From the NCBI GenBank assembly GCA_020850015.1, contig JADZFF010000054.1:1-53422 (forward strand): 53,422 bases of DNA, written 5' to 3'. Positions 15,909-24,670 of this stretch are shown here, piece by piece. Made by a program: the position numbers and the translations under genes. Below the pieces are notes generated by a model. It had not been told where the DNA came from and did no database searches. It worked only from the letters and a program-made list of their open reading frames with translations. This DNA comes from Bdellovibrionales bacterium. GTDB lineage: Bacteria; Bdellovibrionota; UBA1018; JADZFF01. The stretch's first letter is position 1; each line of letters begins with the position of its first letter.

Positions 15909-16074
15909 GCGAGCGAGGGCTCCTTGGGAAAATCGCCAACGGTCTGCATCCGGCGCCCCCCAGGGGCGGCCAGAATTTCAGTTTAGCATGGCGCGTTACA
16001 AATTCGCCAGCCGAGCCTCAAGAACCAGGGTCGGCGTGGACACAGCCAAGCGCCCGCGGTGGACGCTGCGGCCC

Positions 16075-17010
16075 TCAGCGCGTGCGGCGCATGGGGCGGA
16101 TCCCTGATGAGAAGGAGCTGCCCGAGACGCGCACCTCGAACTTCACGCTGAAGCGGAGCTTTCCGTCCGGATCGAAGATCTCGCGGGGCGGGTGGGGGAA
16201 TCGGCGGAGTTTCCGGAACGTGTGGTCCACCACGTCGTCGAGCTCGGCGTAACCTGAGCTCTGGATGAAGCTGACCTCGCGCACGTCGCCCTCGCCGTCC
16301 AAGGTGATCTCCGCGACGGTGGTGTAATTGCCCGAGGGAATGGACGCGTGATCGAGCGCCGAGCGCATGGTGGTTTCCCAGAGGGGGGCCACGCCCTCGC
16401 GAAGCCGCGCGAAAAAGCCGTAGAATGTGACCCCTTTCGTGTTGAGCAGGTTTTCGCCGCTCTGGGGGAGCTCGTCGTCGTCGACGTACTGGGCGGCGCC
16501 CGGTTCAGCCACGCGGGGCTGGGCGGCGGGCTCGGGCCGCGCGCGGCCCTCCTGGGTTCCGCTCCGGAAGGCGCCCCTCCCCACGGGAAGCGCCACGCCG
16601 AGCTGGTCGATCCGGGGTTTCGGCTGCTGGGCTGCAGAGGTCGCCGGGGGGGCAGCGGCTCCCGGGCGCGGGAGATTTTCCTGCCGAGTGGAGCGGCTTT
16701 CCTTCTCCACCCGCACGTCGCGGTCAGAAAAATAACGGGCATCCTCCACCGGGGCCTTCGCGTCGGGGAGCGCCGGGTTGAGGCCCGAGAGGAGCGAGCG
16801 CTTTTCCCACTGTTTCTTGAGGCGGCTGAGCTCGGCCGGGCTCACGGAGTTCATCTCGAGCGGGATGGGAAGCGTCAGAGATCTGTCGGGCAGGAGCCAG
16901 CCGCCGAATTCCGTGCCGAGGATCATCACGCCAAGGTGCCAGAGCAAAGCCAGCAGGGCGGCCACGGCCCAAGGCACCCACTGACGGCGGTTTGACGCTG
17001 CAACGCCCAT
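16075..17010 (-). CDS. TonB-family protein
   Basis: The 311-residue protein has one membrane helix near the N-terminus (about 13-33, WVPWAVAALLALLWHLGVMI), a long Pro/Arg-rich periplasmic spacer, and a C-terminal TonB-like domain: TVAEITLDGEGDVREVSFI, SSGYAELDDVVDHTFRKL and RFPHPP. TonB couples inner-membrane energy to outer-membrane receptors, but variants of this class often serve other envelope machines. No ExbB/ExbD is adjacent. The frame is open much further upstream into the opposite gene; the ATG at 17010 is chosen because it directly precedes the membrane helix. It is divergent from the 913-residue gene with 87 bases between starts. Confidence 0.72.
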   Translation of the reverse strand: MGVAASNRRQWVPWAVAALLALLWHLGVMILGTEFGGWLLPDRSLTLPIPLEMNSVSPAELSRLKKQWEKRSLLSGLNPALPDAKAPVEDARYFSDRDVRVEKESRSTRQENLPRPGAAAPPATSAAQQPKPRIDQLGVALPVGRGAFRSGTQEGRARPEPAAQPRVAEPGAAQYVDDDELPQSGENLLNTKGVTFYGFFARLREGVAPLWETTMRSALDHASIPSGNYTTVAEITLDGEGDVREVSFIQSSGYAELDDVVDHTFRKLRRFPHPPREIFDPDGKLRFSVKFEVRVSGSSFSSGIRPMRRTR

Positions 17011-17097
17011 CGCAGGCAGGGTAGCCCGGGGCCGCTTCAGATTCAAATGCTGGAATTCCGATAGGAAATTGAAGAGGAGGGTCCTCGTACGTCCGAA

Positions 17098-19839
17098 GTG
17101 CCATCGGCACCCGCGCTTCCAGAACTTTCGCCTGACAAGGTTCCCGTGGTGGTTGTCGAACCCGCCACGGACCTCGTGCGCAAAGTGGTGGAGGAGCTCA
17201 AGCAGCGCGACGACGTGCAAATCCTGAGCTGCGCGAGCACGCTCGAGGCCTTGCCTCTGCTGCGGCAGCTGGGCGGAGGTGTGCTCGTGCTCTGCATGGG
17301 CGACCGCGAGACCGTGGTGAAGCAGGTGAGCCTGCTCAAGATGCTCGGAAAGTTCCTGAGGCGCGGAACGCTGAAGGCCGTGTCGACCTCGCAGGCCTCG
17401 CATCGTCCGCTGTACTCGCTCTACGCCAAACACGGGCTCAACGAGGTCGTGGAGGAACCGGCGCGCCCCCGCACGCTGCTCATGAAGCTCGAGCGGCTCA
17501 TCGGGAGGCTCGCGCGCAGGCTCGCGTCGAAGCAGGCGGCGAAAAAGGAAGCGGCCACGGGAAAGAAGCGCTCAGGCTCGGCCTGGCGCGACCGCCGCGC
17601 CGAGGAGGCCGGGGGCAAGGGCCGATCGGGCGAGGCGACCCAGCGCTTCGTGGATCCGCTGGGCATCGAGAGCGATTTCTGGGTGGCGATGGGAGGGAGC
17701 GCGCGCCAGGTGATGGGCCGCTGGATGGTGAAGCTGATCGGACCCGCGCCCACCGTGGGCCGCTGGGTGGAAACGGAAACCGATTCGGACGAGGAATCCC
17801 ACGAGAAGTACTACGAGTGGGTGCCCAACAACGCCGAGGACGCCACCTTCCTGAAGGAGCAGGGCGCCTGGTTCTTCCTGGGGCACAAGCCCGAGTTCCA
17901 CGATGAACGATGGACCTTCGTGGGCAAACGCCCCGAGCTCGCGTTCTACTACGAGAGCCAGAACCACGGTTCGAAGATCGCCACGGACGAGGGGGGCCAC
18001 CTGCTCGTAGCGAAGGATTCCGAGGCCGCGAAGAAGCTCATGCCTGCGATCCTGAAGACCTTCGAGCGCGTGATCCGCTCCGAGCTCCAGAAGGATCAGG
18101 GCAAGGACTTCCTGCTCGAGGGAGCGGAAACCCGCCCGGATTACGCGCAGGGCGATCTCTCGCCCGATGTGGAGGCTCCGGGCCGCGAGGATTACGTGGC
18201 TCAGGCGGAGGGCCCGAGCGGCGAGTTCAGCGACCTGCGGGGCGACGACCCGGAGGCCGCGGCCTGGAACGATTCGCGCGAGAACGAGGAAGTTCAACCT
18301 TCGGAAGAGAAGGACGACGCCGAGGAAGGCGAGGCCGGCCTCTGGGACACCCGCCCGCGGCGCAAGCGGGCCTCGCCCGCGAAGGGCGAGAGAACGGAAG
18401 ACGAAGGGCCCGAGCTCAGCCAGGCGGGTGCGGGCGCGGGCCCGCGCGGAAAGCGGCCCGGTAAGGGCGGCCCCGAGACGAAGGAGGGCGCCGAGGACTA
18501 CGTGGATGAGGCGCCCGCACCAGGAGAAGCGCCCAGGCGGGGAAAAGGCGGAGAGCGCGCACCGGGCGAGGAGCTCTCGGAAGCGCCCGCCGAGGAGGCG
18601 GCCCAGGGCGGCCCCGGCTCCAAGCGGAGTTCTGGCTCAAAGGCTGGCCCCGGGAAGGGGAAGGGGAAGGGGAAGGAGGCCCCCGAGGCGCCGGCGCGCA
18701 AGGAGTTCCGATTCCCACGCGCCCATTTTGGCGACCGCGACGGCGAGTGGGATTACGTGATGGAGAAGATGAACGGCAACAAATGGTTCGTCTTCGTGAT
18801 CGCCGCGCTCGCGAAGGGCGAGGTCCCCACCGCCGAGGAGATCCGCGTCTACTGGCTTTACGAGGGCCGCGGGGCGCCCGAGCTGACGGACGACCGCAAG
18901 GAGTGGATTTTCCAGGACCGCTCGCCGAAGCGCTACGACGAGTTCACGGCTCTGCCGAAATCGGTTCGCGACTACCTCGGCGAGCTGGAATCCGACGAGG
19001 GGGGCAATGACGCCGCGGTCCTGCGTGAGATGCTGGACCGGTACGCGGACGCCCAGCCCAAGGCGGGCAGCGTGGACCGCATGGAGGAGCCCGAGGACAA
19101 AACGCCAGCCGACCTTGAGATCAATCTACCGAAGGCGGGTGCCAAAGGCGGGCCTCGCGGAAGCGGCGGCGCCGACGAGGCCTCGCTCGCGGACGTGGAG
19201 GCCAAGCCGCAGGAGCAGGGCCTGGGCGGGGTGATCCGCAAGAAGCTGCGCAAGATGGAGTCAGAGCTCCCTGAGGGGGTCGTGGCCGCGATGAAGGTGG
19301 TGGAGCTTTCGCTCCAGAACAGCGGCATCGGGGCGGTGCTCGAGAGCGTGCGCGGCGGCGAGAGCCGCGAGAAGGCGAAGACTCAGGCCGCCTCGGACCT
19401 GAAGGGTTCGCCGGCGCGCCCTGGCCTGAGCGCGATGGCGCTGGCCTTTCTCATTTCCGAGCTCCTGAGTCGCGTGGACATGGACTGCAAGTGGGCCGCG
19501 GGGCGCTACTGCGGCTACCTCAGCACAGCTCTGGGCGGCATTCGCACCGAAGTCTGGGCGCTCAGAGGAAACGGGTGGGTTCGGGTGGCCTGCGAGGGCG
19601 ATGGCGATCGCGAGGGCGAGAAGGCCGTGCAGGAGCTGACCTCGCGCGCCAGTCGGGGCGAGCCCGCCGTTTGGCTCGTCGATGGCGAGCAGAAAACCGT
19701 GGCCGTGAAAAGCCCGGAAGGAGCGCTTCTGGGCGCAGTCGTGATCACGGGAGTGGACGCGGGCGAAGCCTCGGACGCGTTCCTGGCCGCGAACGCCGAG
19801 ATCCTGGTGGGGCTGTCCACCGCCCTGGCCGCGGCCTGA
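17098..19839 (+). CDS. 913-residue multidomain orphan (receiver-like and GAF-like)
   Basis: Residues 12-130 resemble a receiver-like alpha/beta domain (VPVVVVEPATDLVRKVVEEL, VLVLCMGDRE), though the phosphoacceptor Asp is not evident. Two segments, about 240-290 and 575-620, look like repeats of one small domain: both contain a P-E-[FL]-x-D-[DE]-R-x(1,2)-W-x-F core followed by a K/R-P and aromatic residues. They are joined by an acidic, Gly/Pro/Lys-rich low-complexity stretch (about 345-535). The C-terminus (about 780-910) has the feel of a GAF domain. No membrane segment is seen, so it is probably cytoplasmic. The start is a GTG; GAGGAGG lies 17 bases before it, so the true start may differ slightly. 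Function unknown. Confidence 0.68.
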   Translation: MPSAPALPELSPDKVPVVVVEPATDLVRKVVEELKQRDDVQILSCASTLEALPLLRQLGGGVLVLCMGDRETVVKQVSLLKMLGKFLRRGTLKAVSTSQASHRPLYSLYAKHGLNEVVEEPARPRTLLMKLERLIGRLARRLASKQAAKKEAATGKKRSGSAWRDRRAEEAGGKGRSGEATQRFVDPLGIESDFWVAMGGSARQVMGRWMVKLIGPAPTVGRWVETETDSDEESHEKYYEWVPNNAEDATFLKEQGAWFFLGHKPEFHDERWTFVGKRPELAFYYESQNHGSKIATDEGGHLLVAKDSEAAKKLMPAILKTFERVIRSELQKDQGKDFLLEGAETRPDYAQGDLSPDVEAPGREDYVAQAEGPSGEFSDLRGDDPEAAAWNDSRENEEVQPSEEKDDAEEGEAGLWDTRPRRKRASPAKGERTEDEGPELSQAGAGAGPRGKRPGKGGPETKEGAEDYVDEAPAPGEAPRRGKGGERAPGEELSEAPAEEAAQGGPGSKRSSGSKAGPGKGKGKGKEAPEAPARKEFRFPRAHFGDRDGEWDYVMEKMNGNKWFVFVIAALAKGEVPTAEEIRVYWLYEGRGAPELTDDRKEWIFQDRSPKRYDEFTALPKSVRDYLGELESDEGGNDAAVLREMLDRYADAQPKAGSVDRMEEPEDKTPADLEINLPKAGAKGGPRGSGGADEASLADVEAKPQEQGLGGVIRKKLRKMESELPEGVVAAMKVVELSLQNSGIGAVLESVRGGESREKAKTQAASDLKGSPARPGLSAMALAFLISELLSRVDMDCKWAAGRYCGYLSTALGGIRTEVWALRGNGWVRVACEGDGDREGEKAVQELTSRASRGEPAVWLVDGEQKTVAVKSPEGALLGAVVITGVDAGEASDAFLAANAEILVGLSTALAAA

Positions 19840-19850
19840 GCCCGTCAGGC
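19834..19850. terminator. Stop-to-stop hairpin between convergent genes
   Basis: GCCTGA (19834-19839) and TCAGGC (19845-19850) pair across a 5-base loop; each arm contains the stop codon of one of the two converging genes, which are only 5 bases apart. No T-run follows on either strand. A second such arrangement lies at 3384-3401. Confidence 0.4.
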
Positions 19851-21092
19851 GGCCTTGGAATCCACGACCTGCTTCGCCTGCTGACCCACGGCCTGCGCGG
19901 CCTCCGAGAGCGCGTTGGGGTCGGTTGCGCTCTTAGTCCAGCGCATCACCTCGGCGAAAACCTCGGGGTTGAAGAACTCGGGGAAGCTGCGCTTGCGTTC
20001 GAAACCCTCGATGATCTGCAGGGCGTCCTTGAGCGTGCGCCTCTGGCCGTCCCATTGGCCGGACGAGATGGAGTCCACGAACTCGGACATGGCCACGAGT
20101 TGGGCGACGTCGTCGAGCTTGAAGCCCCTCAGTCCTTCGGGGTACCCGCTTCCGTCGAATTTCTCGTGCGTCTGCCCGATGATCGCGCGCACGCGCTCGG
20201 GCACGTCCGGAGCGTGGCGGGCCAGGAGGGCGAGCCCCGCGGGAACGTGCCCGCGGTACTGGAGGTGCGAGGCGTCGTCCATTTCCACCCAAGGGCGGCG
20301 CGAGGCTCGGCCGTCCACCTGGCAGAGTCCGATGTCGTGCAGCAGCCCGGCCATCGCGAGATCGGCCACGAGCTCCTGGTCGATGCGGCCGAAGGCCATG
20401 GCGAAAACCACGGCATAGGTGGCCACGTTCACGGAGTGCTCCAGATCCGGGTCGATGTCGGCCATCTTCCAGATCTCCTGCACGAGAGAGGTGGCGGAGG
20501 CGCTCGTGCCCTCGAGCACGTCCTGGATGATCTCGCGGGCCTTCTCGTTGCGTTTCACCTGGTCGCGGGCGCTGTCGGCCTCGCCCAGTTCCTCGAGCAC
20601 CCCTTGGGCGATCTGCGCCACCACGGCTTTCTTCGCCTCGGGCGGGACTTCCGGCGCGTTCATCGTGGCCGCGATGAGAGCCCCCTCCTCGGTGCGGGGC
20701 GGGGGGGCCTCGACAGGGAGAGGGCCTGTGTCCGCGGGGGCTGGCGCCGCCGTCGCCGCGGGAGGCGGCGCAGGGGATTCGGGGCGCGACGGAGCTTCGA
20801 CGGCGGCCTTCGGCGCCTCTGGTGCGGGCGCAAGTGGCGCCTCGGATTCGCTGAGGCCCATGTAGCTGAGGTAGGCGGCTTTCTCGGACTTGTGGATCCA
20901 GATTCGGTTCAGGCTCCGGCCGGAATAGCGTTCCAGGAACTCCGCGCTGAGCGTCTCGCCGAGGTTCTTCCAGAGAATCAGGTGCCGGTTCTGCGGGAAA
21001 TACAGGTACAGGTGGAATGGGATCTCGCTGTCGACGCGAAGCTTCGAGAACTCCGCCGGGAAATACTCCGCGATGTCCTTGGAGGGGATCAT
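19845..21092 (-). CDS. HD-GYP domain protein
   Basis: The 415-residue protein has an N-terminal domain (about 1-75: FSKLRVDSEIPFHLYLYF, then LSAEFLERYSGRSLNRIWIH), an Ala/Pro-rich linker (about 80-135), and a complete HD-GYP domain. The metal-binding HDIG is in AGLLHDIGL, followed by a His in GHVPAGLALL and the hallmark THEKFDGSGYPEGLRG. HD-GYP proteins of this form degrade cyclic di-GMP, so an active phosphodiesterase is likely. The frame reaches back to a GTG at 21158, but the ATG at 21092 overlaps the upstream stop codon as ATGA, typical of coupled translation, and is preferred. It is the second gene of a two-gene operon. Confidence 0.86.
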   Translation of the reverse strand: MIPSKDIAEYFPAEFSKLRVDSEIPFHLYLYFPQNRHLILWKNLGETLSAEFLERYSGRSLNRIWIHKSEKAAYLSYMGLSESEAPLAPAPEAPKAAVEAPSRPESPAPPPAATAAPAPADTGPLPVEAPPPRTEEGALIAATMNAPEVPPEAKKAVVAQIAQGVLEELGEADSARDQVKRNEKAREIIQDVLEGTSASATSLVQEIWKMADIDPDLEHSVNVATYAVVFAMAFGRIDQELVADLAMAGLLHDIGLCQVDGRASRRPWVEMDDASHLQYRGHVPAGLALLARHAPDVPERVRAIIGQTHEKFDGSGYPEGLRGFKLDDVAQLVAMSEFVDSISSGQWDGQRRTLKDALQIIEGFERKRSFPEFFNPEVFAEVMRWTKSATDPNALSEAAQAVGQQAKQVVDSKAA

Positions 21093-22543
21093 CCCGCGGA
21101 TCTCCCGGCCCGTGCCTGCTTGAAGGCCGAGAGCAGGCGCGCGAGCGTGCGCATCCACTCGGTTTCGCGCTTGGCGAGCGCTTCCATGCGGCGTTTCAGG
21201 TTCGCGGGCTCCACGTCCGAGGCGGGGGCCGCTCCGGCCTCGAGCGCGCGCAGCCGTTCGGTGATGTCGCGCAGCTCGAGCTCGGCCTCGTGGTAGTGGT
21301 GCTCGAAGGCGCCCAGCAGGCCCTCTGCGTCCGGCGGGGGAGGCGGCGCCGCCGTGCTCACTCCCCCCATGCGCAGCTCCTGGATGAGCTTGTCGCGCTC
21401 GAGGAGCTGGCGCTTCAGGCCGGTCAGCCTGTCGATCGCCTCGCGAAGCATCTTGTCCTTGCGGCGCGAGGTTTCGGCGTCCTCCGCGCCGCCCGGTGTT
21501 TGCGCGAGGACGGGCATGGCCTTGAGGCCGGACTCCGGCCCTGGGGCCTCGAAGGGCACCTCGAGCACGTCGGAAGGAGCCACGGGCTCGATCCAGAGCG
21601 TGCGCGCGTGGCGGGGAGGAAGCTCGGAGGCCGCGGACTTGAGGAACCCGGCCACGATCTCCACGTCCTGAGTTTCCTGCACGGCCTGAACACGGAGGAA
21701 ATCAGCGTCCCTCAGCAACACCTGCGCGGCCGAGCGGAGCGGAGCGCGCGAGATCTCGCGGTTCGGCCAGAAGCCCTCGATGAGCTTCTTGATGTGGCTG
21801 CCCTTCAGGGAATAGAAAAGGCGCAGGGTCAGGGTCTGGGAGTCGGCCGCGAGCTGGAGGCAGGCTTTGGGTACGCCCACGGCGCCGGCGGATTCGGCCT
21901 TGCCAGGGCCCTCCTCGAACACGAGGCTCCAGAGCGCGCCCAGCGCCCCGCGGATCGCGCCGAGCCGCGGGGCCCAGGCGTTCTCTCCGAGCTCGGGAAT
22001 CGACGACAGGGCGTCGAGCCGCGGCCCGAGCGGCGTGCCGGCCGGCCAATTTTCCGTGTATACGTTCGCTTGCGGGGAGACGAGCGCGCGGATCCCCGTC
22101 CTTCCGCGCTCCACGCACAGGGCCTGCATCAGGTGCGCGGCCTCCGCGGCCGTGACCTGCGAGAGATCCAGCAGCAGCAGCCGCTGGTACGGGGGGATCT
22201 CCTGGAGGGATTCCGTATCGAGGGGTTCCCCCGCGTAGCCGGCGAACACGGGTCCGCCCACGCGCGCGAGTCCGAAGGCACCCTCGATGCGGGTCCACTT
22301 CAGGTACAGGAACCAGGGCACGAGCACGAGCTGGTAGACGTTGGCCGAAAGTTTTTCGAGGACGTTCTCCTCTTCCTCGGTCTCCCAGACGTCGAGCGTG
22401 GCCGTGCGTTTCAGAATCGTGAGCGCGGCGCTCAGATGGGCCCGCCGCTCGCGGGTGAGCCGGCGATCCACGACGAACGCCACCCTGGGCTTGCGTCCCG
22501 CGCGCCCTGAAGTCGTCGAAGATGGAGAAACGCCTGGGTTCAT
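21089..22543 (-). CDS. Conserved-looking hypothetical with coiled-coil tail
   Basis: I do not recognise this 484-residue protein. It starts with a flexible Ser/Pro stretch, then an alpha/beta-looking region (RVAFVVDRRL, VYQLVLVPWFLYLKW, RLLLLDLSQVTAAEA). A middle section resembles DUF4388/PATAN-like wording (LRLFYSLKGSHIKKLIEGFW). The last 130 residues are charged heptad-like helices (about 375-480), likely a coiled coil. It is the first gene of an operon with an HD-GYP protein, so a signalling role is plausible. The frame opens at 22654, but the ATG at 22543, with GGGG a few bases upstream, leaves room for the divergent kinase promoter. Confidence 0.6.
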   Translation of the reverse strand: MNPGVSPSSTTSGRAGRKPRVAFVVDRRLTRERRAHLSAALTILKRTATLDVWETEEEENVLEKLSANVYQLVLVPWFLYLKWTRIEGAFGLARVGGPVFAGYAGEPLDTESLQEIPPYQRLLLLDLSQVTAAEAAHLMQALCVERGRTGIRALVSPQANVYTENWPAGTPLGPRLDALSSIPELGENAWAPRLGAIRGALGALWSLVFEEGPGKAESAGAVGVPKACLQLAADSQTLTLRLFYSLKGSHIKKLIEGFWPNREISRAPLRSAAQVLLRDADFLRVQAVQETQDVEIVAGFLKSAASELPPRHARTLWIEPVAPSDVLEVPFEAPGPESGLKAMPVLAQTPGGAEDAETSRRKDKMLREAIDRLTGLKRQLLERDKLIQELRMGGVSTAAPPPPPDAEGLLGAFEHHYHEAELELRDITERLRALEAGAAPASDVEPANLKRRMEALAKRETEWMRTLARLLSAFKQARAGRSAG

Positions 22544-22672
22544 CCCGTACCCCGTCCCTTTCTGATCGGAGTTCTGGGGAGGAGCCTGAACACTGCGGCA
22601 CTGTTGGGAAAACATCGCATTTAACGCGCCAAGTCTTACTTCGTGTCGAAGCATTGAGGTATCCTGGCCGCG

Positions 22673-24670
22673 ATGGCCCGCCGAATGCCTATGCGCGCGA
22701 AAATCCTAGCCTCCGTGGGGGCTCTGGTACTTTGCTCGCTCTTGGGTTCAACCGTGAGCCTCCTTCGGATCACCGAGGTCCGGAACTCCCTGGACGCCAT
22801 CAATCGGACAGCCATTCCTTTCGGCAGGATCTTGACGCAACTCCAGGCGGACTCGGACATCCTGGCGCGGGAGATGGAGCGCCGCCTCGGCACGGTGCAC
22901 TGGAAGGACCCGCACTGGCGCCCCCAGCCCACGCCCCGCTGGATCGTCGAGGTGCTCTCGCACGAGCTCGCGGTGGCGCGCTCGATGCTCTCGCAGCCCG
23001 AGGGTTGGGAAAGCCCCGAGGTGCGTGACCGCTGGAACGGCTGGGTGGACGAGGTGGCGGCCGGGCTGGAGTCGATGCAGGTGAAATCCCGCTCCGTTTA
23101 CGACTCGCTCGTGGCCGGCGATCTCAAGGCCGCGGCCCGGCTTTATCCGGAGTGGAAGGCCCAGGGCGACTCCTGGGCACGGCGCGTGGAGTGGGGCACG
23201 CGCGAGTACGAGCGCGGGTTGCGCCGGCGCTTCGCCACGGCGGAATCGAGCGTGAGCGGCCTGCGTACGGGGCTGCAGGTGATCCTCGCCGTGGTGGTGG
23301 TGCTTTCGCTTCTTCTGCTCTGGCTGGGCGAGCGCGCGCTCCGGCCGCTGGCCGAGCTCACGCGGCTCGCGCGCGACATTACCGAGCGCGGGCTGCGCAA
23401 AGAGGACAAGGCCCGCCTGCCGGCTTTTCCTCTGACCCGGGGGGACGAGGTCTCGGGCCTGGGCAGGGAGTTCCACCGCATGGCGACCGCGCTCCTGGAG
23501 CGCGAGAAAACCGTGGAAACGCAGAGAGGCCGCCTCGAGGCGCAGAACCGGCTCCTCCGGGAGATGGGTTCGTTGAACGAGAACGTGCTTCGCAGCATCC
23601 GCTCCGTCCTGATTGCCACGGATCCTCAGGGCCGCATCACCCAGTGCAACGCGCTCGCGGCGGAGTTCCTCGGGCGGAGCCCCGAGGCGGTGATCGGCAC
23701 GCGCCTGGCCGACCACGAGCGCCTGGCCCCGGTTGTTGCGGGAATCGGCGCCGCCGCGCTTGATGAGACGGCCCGGATCGCGCCCACCGAGCTTCGTGCG
23801 GGGCTGGGCGAGCAGAAACGGGTGTATGGAGGGCGCGTTCAGCCGCTGCGCGACGAGGAGGGGGCATCGGCCGGACTGATCCTGGCCCTCGAGGACCTCA
23901 CGGATCAGCTCGACCTGGAGCGCCGGCTCCGCTCTGCCGAGAACCTCGCCGCCGTGGGGAGGATGTCGGCGCAGGTGGCGCACGAGGTGCGCAACCCGCT
24001 GCACGCGATCGGGCTCGAGGCCGAGTACGCGCTCGAGGCGCTCTCCGGGAACGAGTCCGCCGGGGGCGCGCGGCAGTCGCTCCAATCCATCCTCGCCGGC
24101 GTGGACCGCCTGGAGAAGATCACGCAAAGCTACCTGCGCCTGTCGCGCCTCACGGAGGGGACGCGTGGCCGCGTGGATCTGCGCGACGTGCTCGAAGCGG
24201 TGCTCGCCACCTACTATCCGGTCTGCGAGGCGCGCGGCGTGCGGGTGGACTGGCGGCTCGAGCGCGCGGCGAGTTTCCTGGTGCTGGGCGATCGCGACCT
24301 GCTCGAGCAGGCCTTCGGGAATCTCGTCCGGAACGCGCTCGAGGCGCTGGAGGGCGCGGGCGTGGAGTCGCCCCGCATCGATTGGAGCCTGGGCAATACC
24401 GAAGACGGCCGCGTGTGGGTGCGGATCCAGGACAACGGCCCGGGAGTCTCGGCGGCGATCCTCGATCGCCTGTTCAGCCCCTTCGTCACGACGAAAGCCC
24501 AGGGCACGGGGCTCGGGCTGAGCTTCAGCAGAAAAGTGTTGGCCGACCACGGCGGGGATCTGAGGCTCGGGCCCGCATCTCCGGGCGGAGGAGCCTGCTT
24601 CGAGCTCCTGATCCCGGGAGCGGCGGTGGCCGAGGAAACGCGGAAACCGGAAGGCGAGGCGGTCGTATGA
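22673..24670 (+). CDS. NtrB-type membrane sensor histidine kinase
   Basis: The 665-residue kinase has membrane helices at about 11-31 and 200-222 bounding a periplasmic sensor of about 165 residues. A HAMP-like linker (223-280) and a PAS domain (about 301-410, SVLIATDPQGRITQCN) follow. The H-box is MSAQVAHEVRNPLHAI (His437). The ATPase domain is complete: NLVRNALEAL (N554), DNGPG (587-591), FVTTKAQGTGLGLS. Its stop overlaps the start of a sigma-54-dependent response regulator (ATGA), so the two form a two-component pair. A second ATG 12 bases downstream is an alternative start. The signal sensed is unknown. Confidence 0.93.
   Translation: MARRMPMRAKILASVGALVLCSLLGSTVSLLRITEVRNSLDAINRTAIPFGRILTQLQADSDILAREMERRLGTVHWKDPHWRPQPTPRWIVEVLSHELAVARSMLSQPEGWESPEVRDRWNGWVDEVAAGLESMQVKSRSVYDSLVAGDLKAAARLYPEWKAQGDSWARRVEWGTREYERGLRRRFATAESSVSGLRTGLQVILAVVVVLSLLLLWLGERALRPLAELTRLARDITERGLRKEDKARLPAFPLTRGDEVSGLGREFHRMATALLEREKTVETQRGRLEAQNRLLREMGSLNENVLRSIRSVLIATDPQGRITQCNALAAEFLGRSPEAVIGTRLADHERLAPVVAGIGAAALDETARIAPTELRAGLGEQKRVYGGRVQPLRDEEGASAGLILALEDLTDQLDLERRLRSAENLAAVGRMSAQVAHEVRNPLHAIGLEAEYALEALSGNESAGGARQSLQSILAGVDRLEKITQSYLRLSRLTEGTRGRVDLRDVLEAVLATYYPVCEARGVRVDWRLERAASFLVLGDRDLLEQAFGNLVRNALEALEGAGVESPRIDWSLGNTEDGRVWVRIQDNGPGVSAAILDRLFSPFVTTKAQGTGLGLSFSRKVLADHGGDLRLGPASPGGGACFELLIPGAAVAEETRKPEGEAVV

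Noticed and set aside
17011-17433. N-terminal extension of the TonB-like gene
   Set aside because: The extra 141 codons lie antisense to the start of the 913-residue gene, and a membrane helix directly follows the ATG at 17010.
19491-21296. 601-codon plus-strand frame over the HD-GYP gene
   Set aside because: It is antisense to a complete HD-GYP domain and partly out of frame in the 913-residue gene; no family motif is seen.
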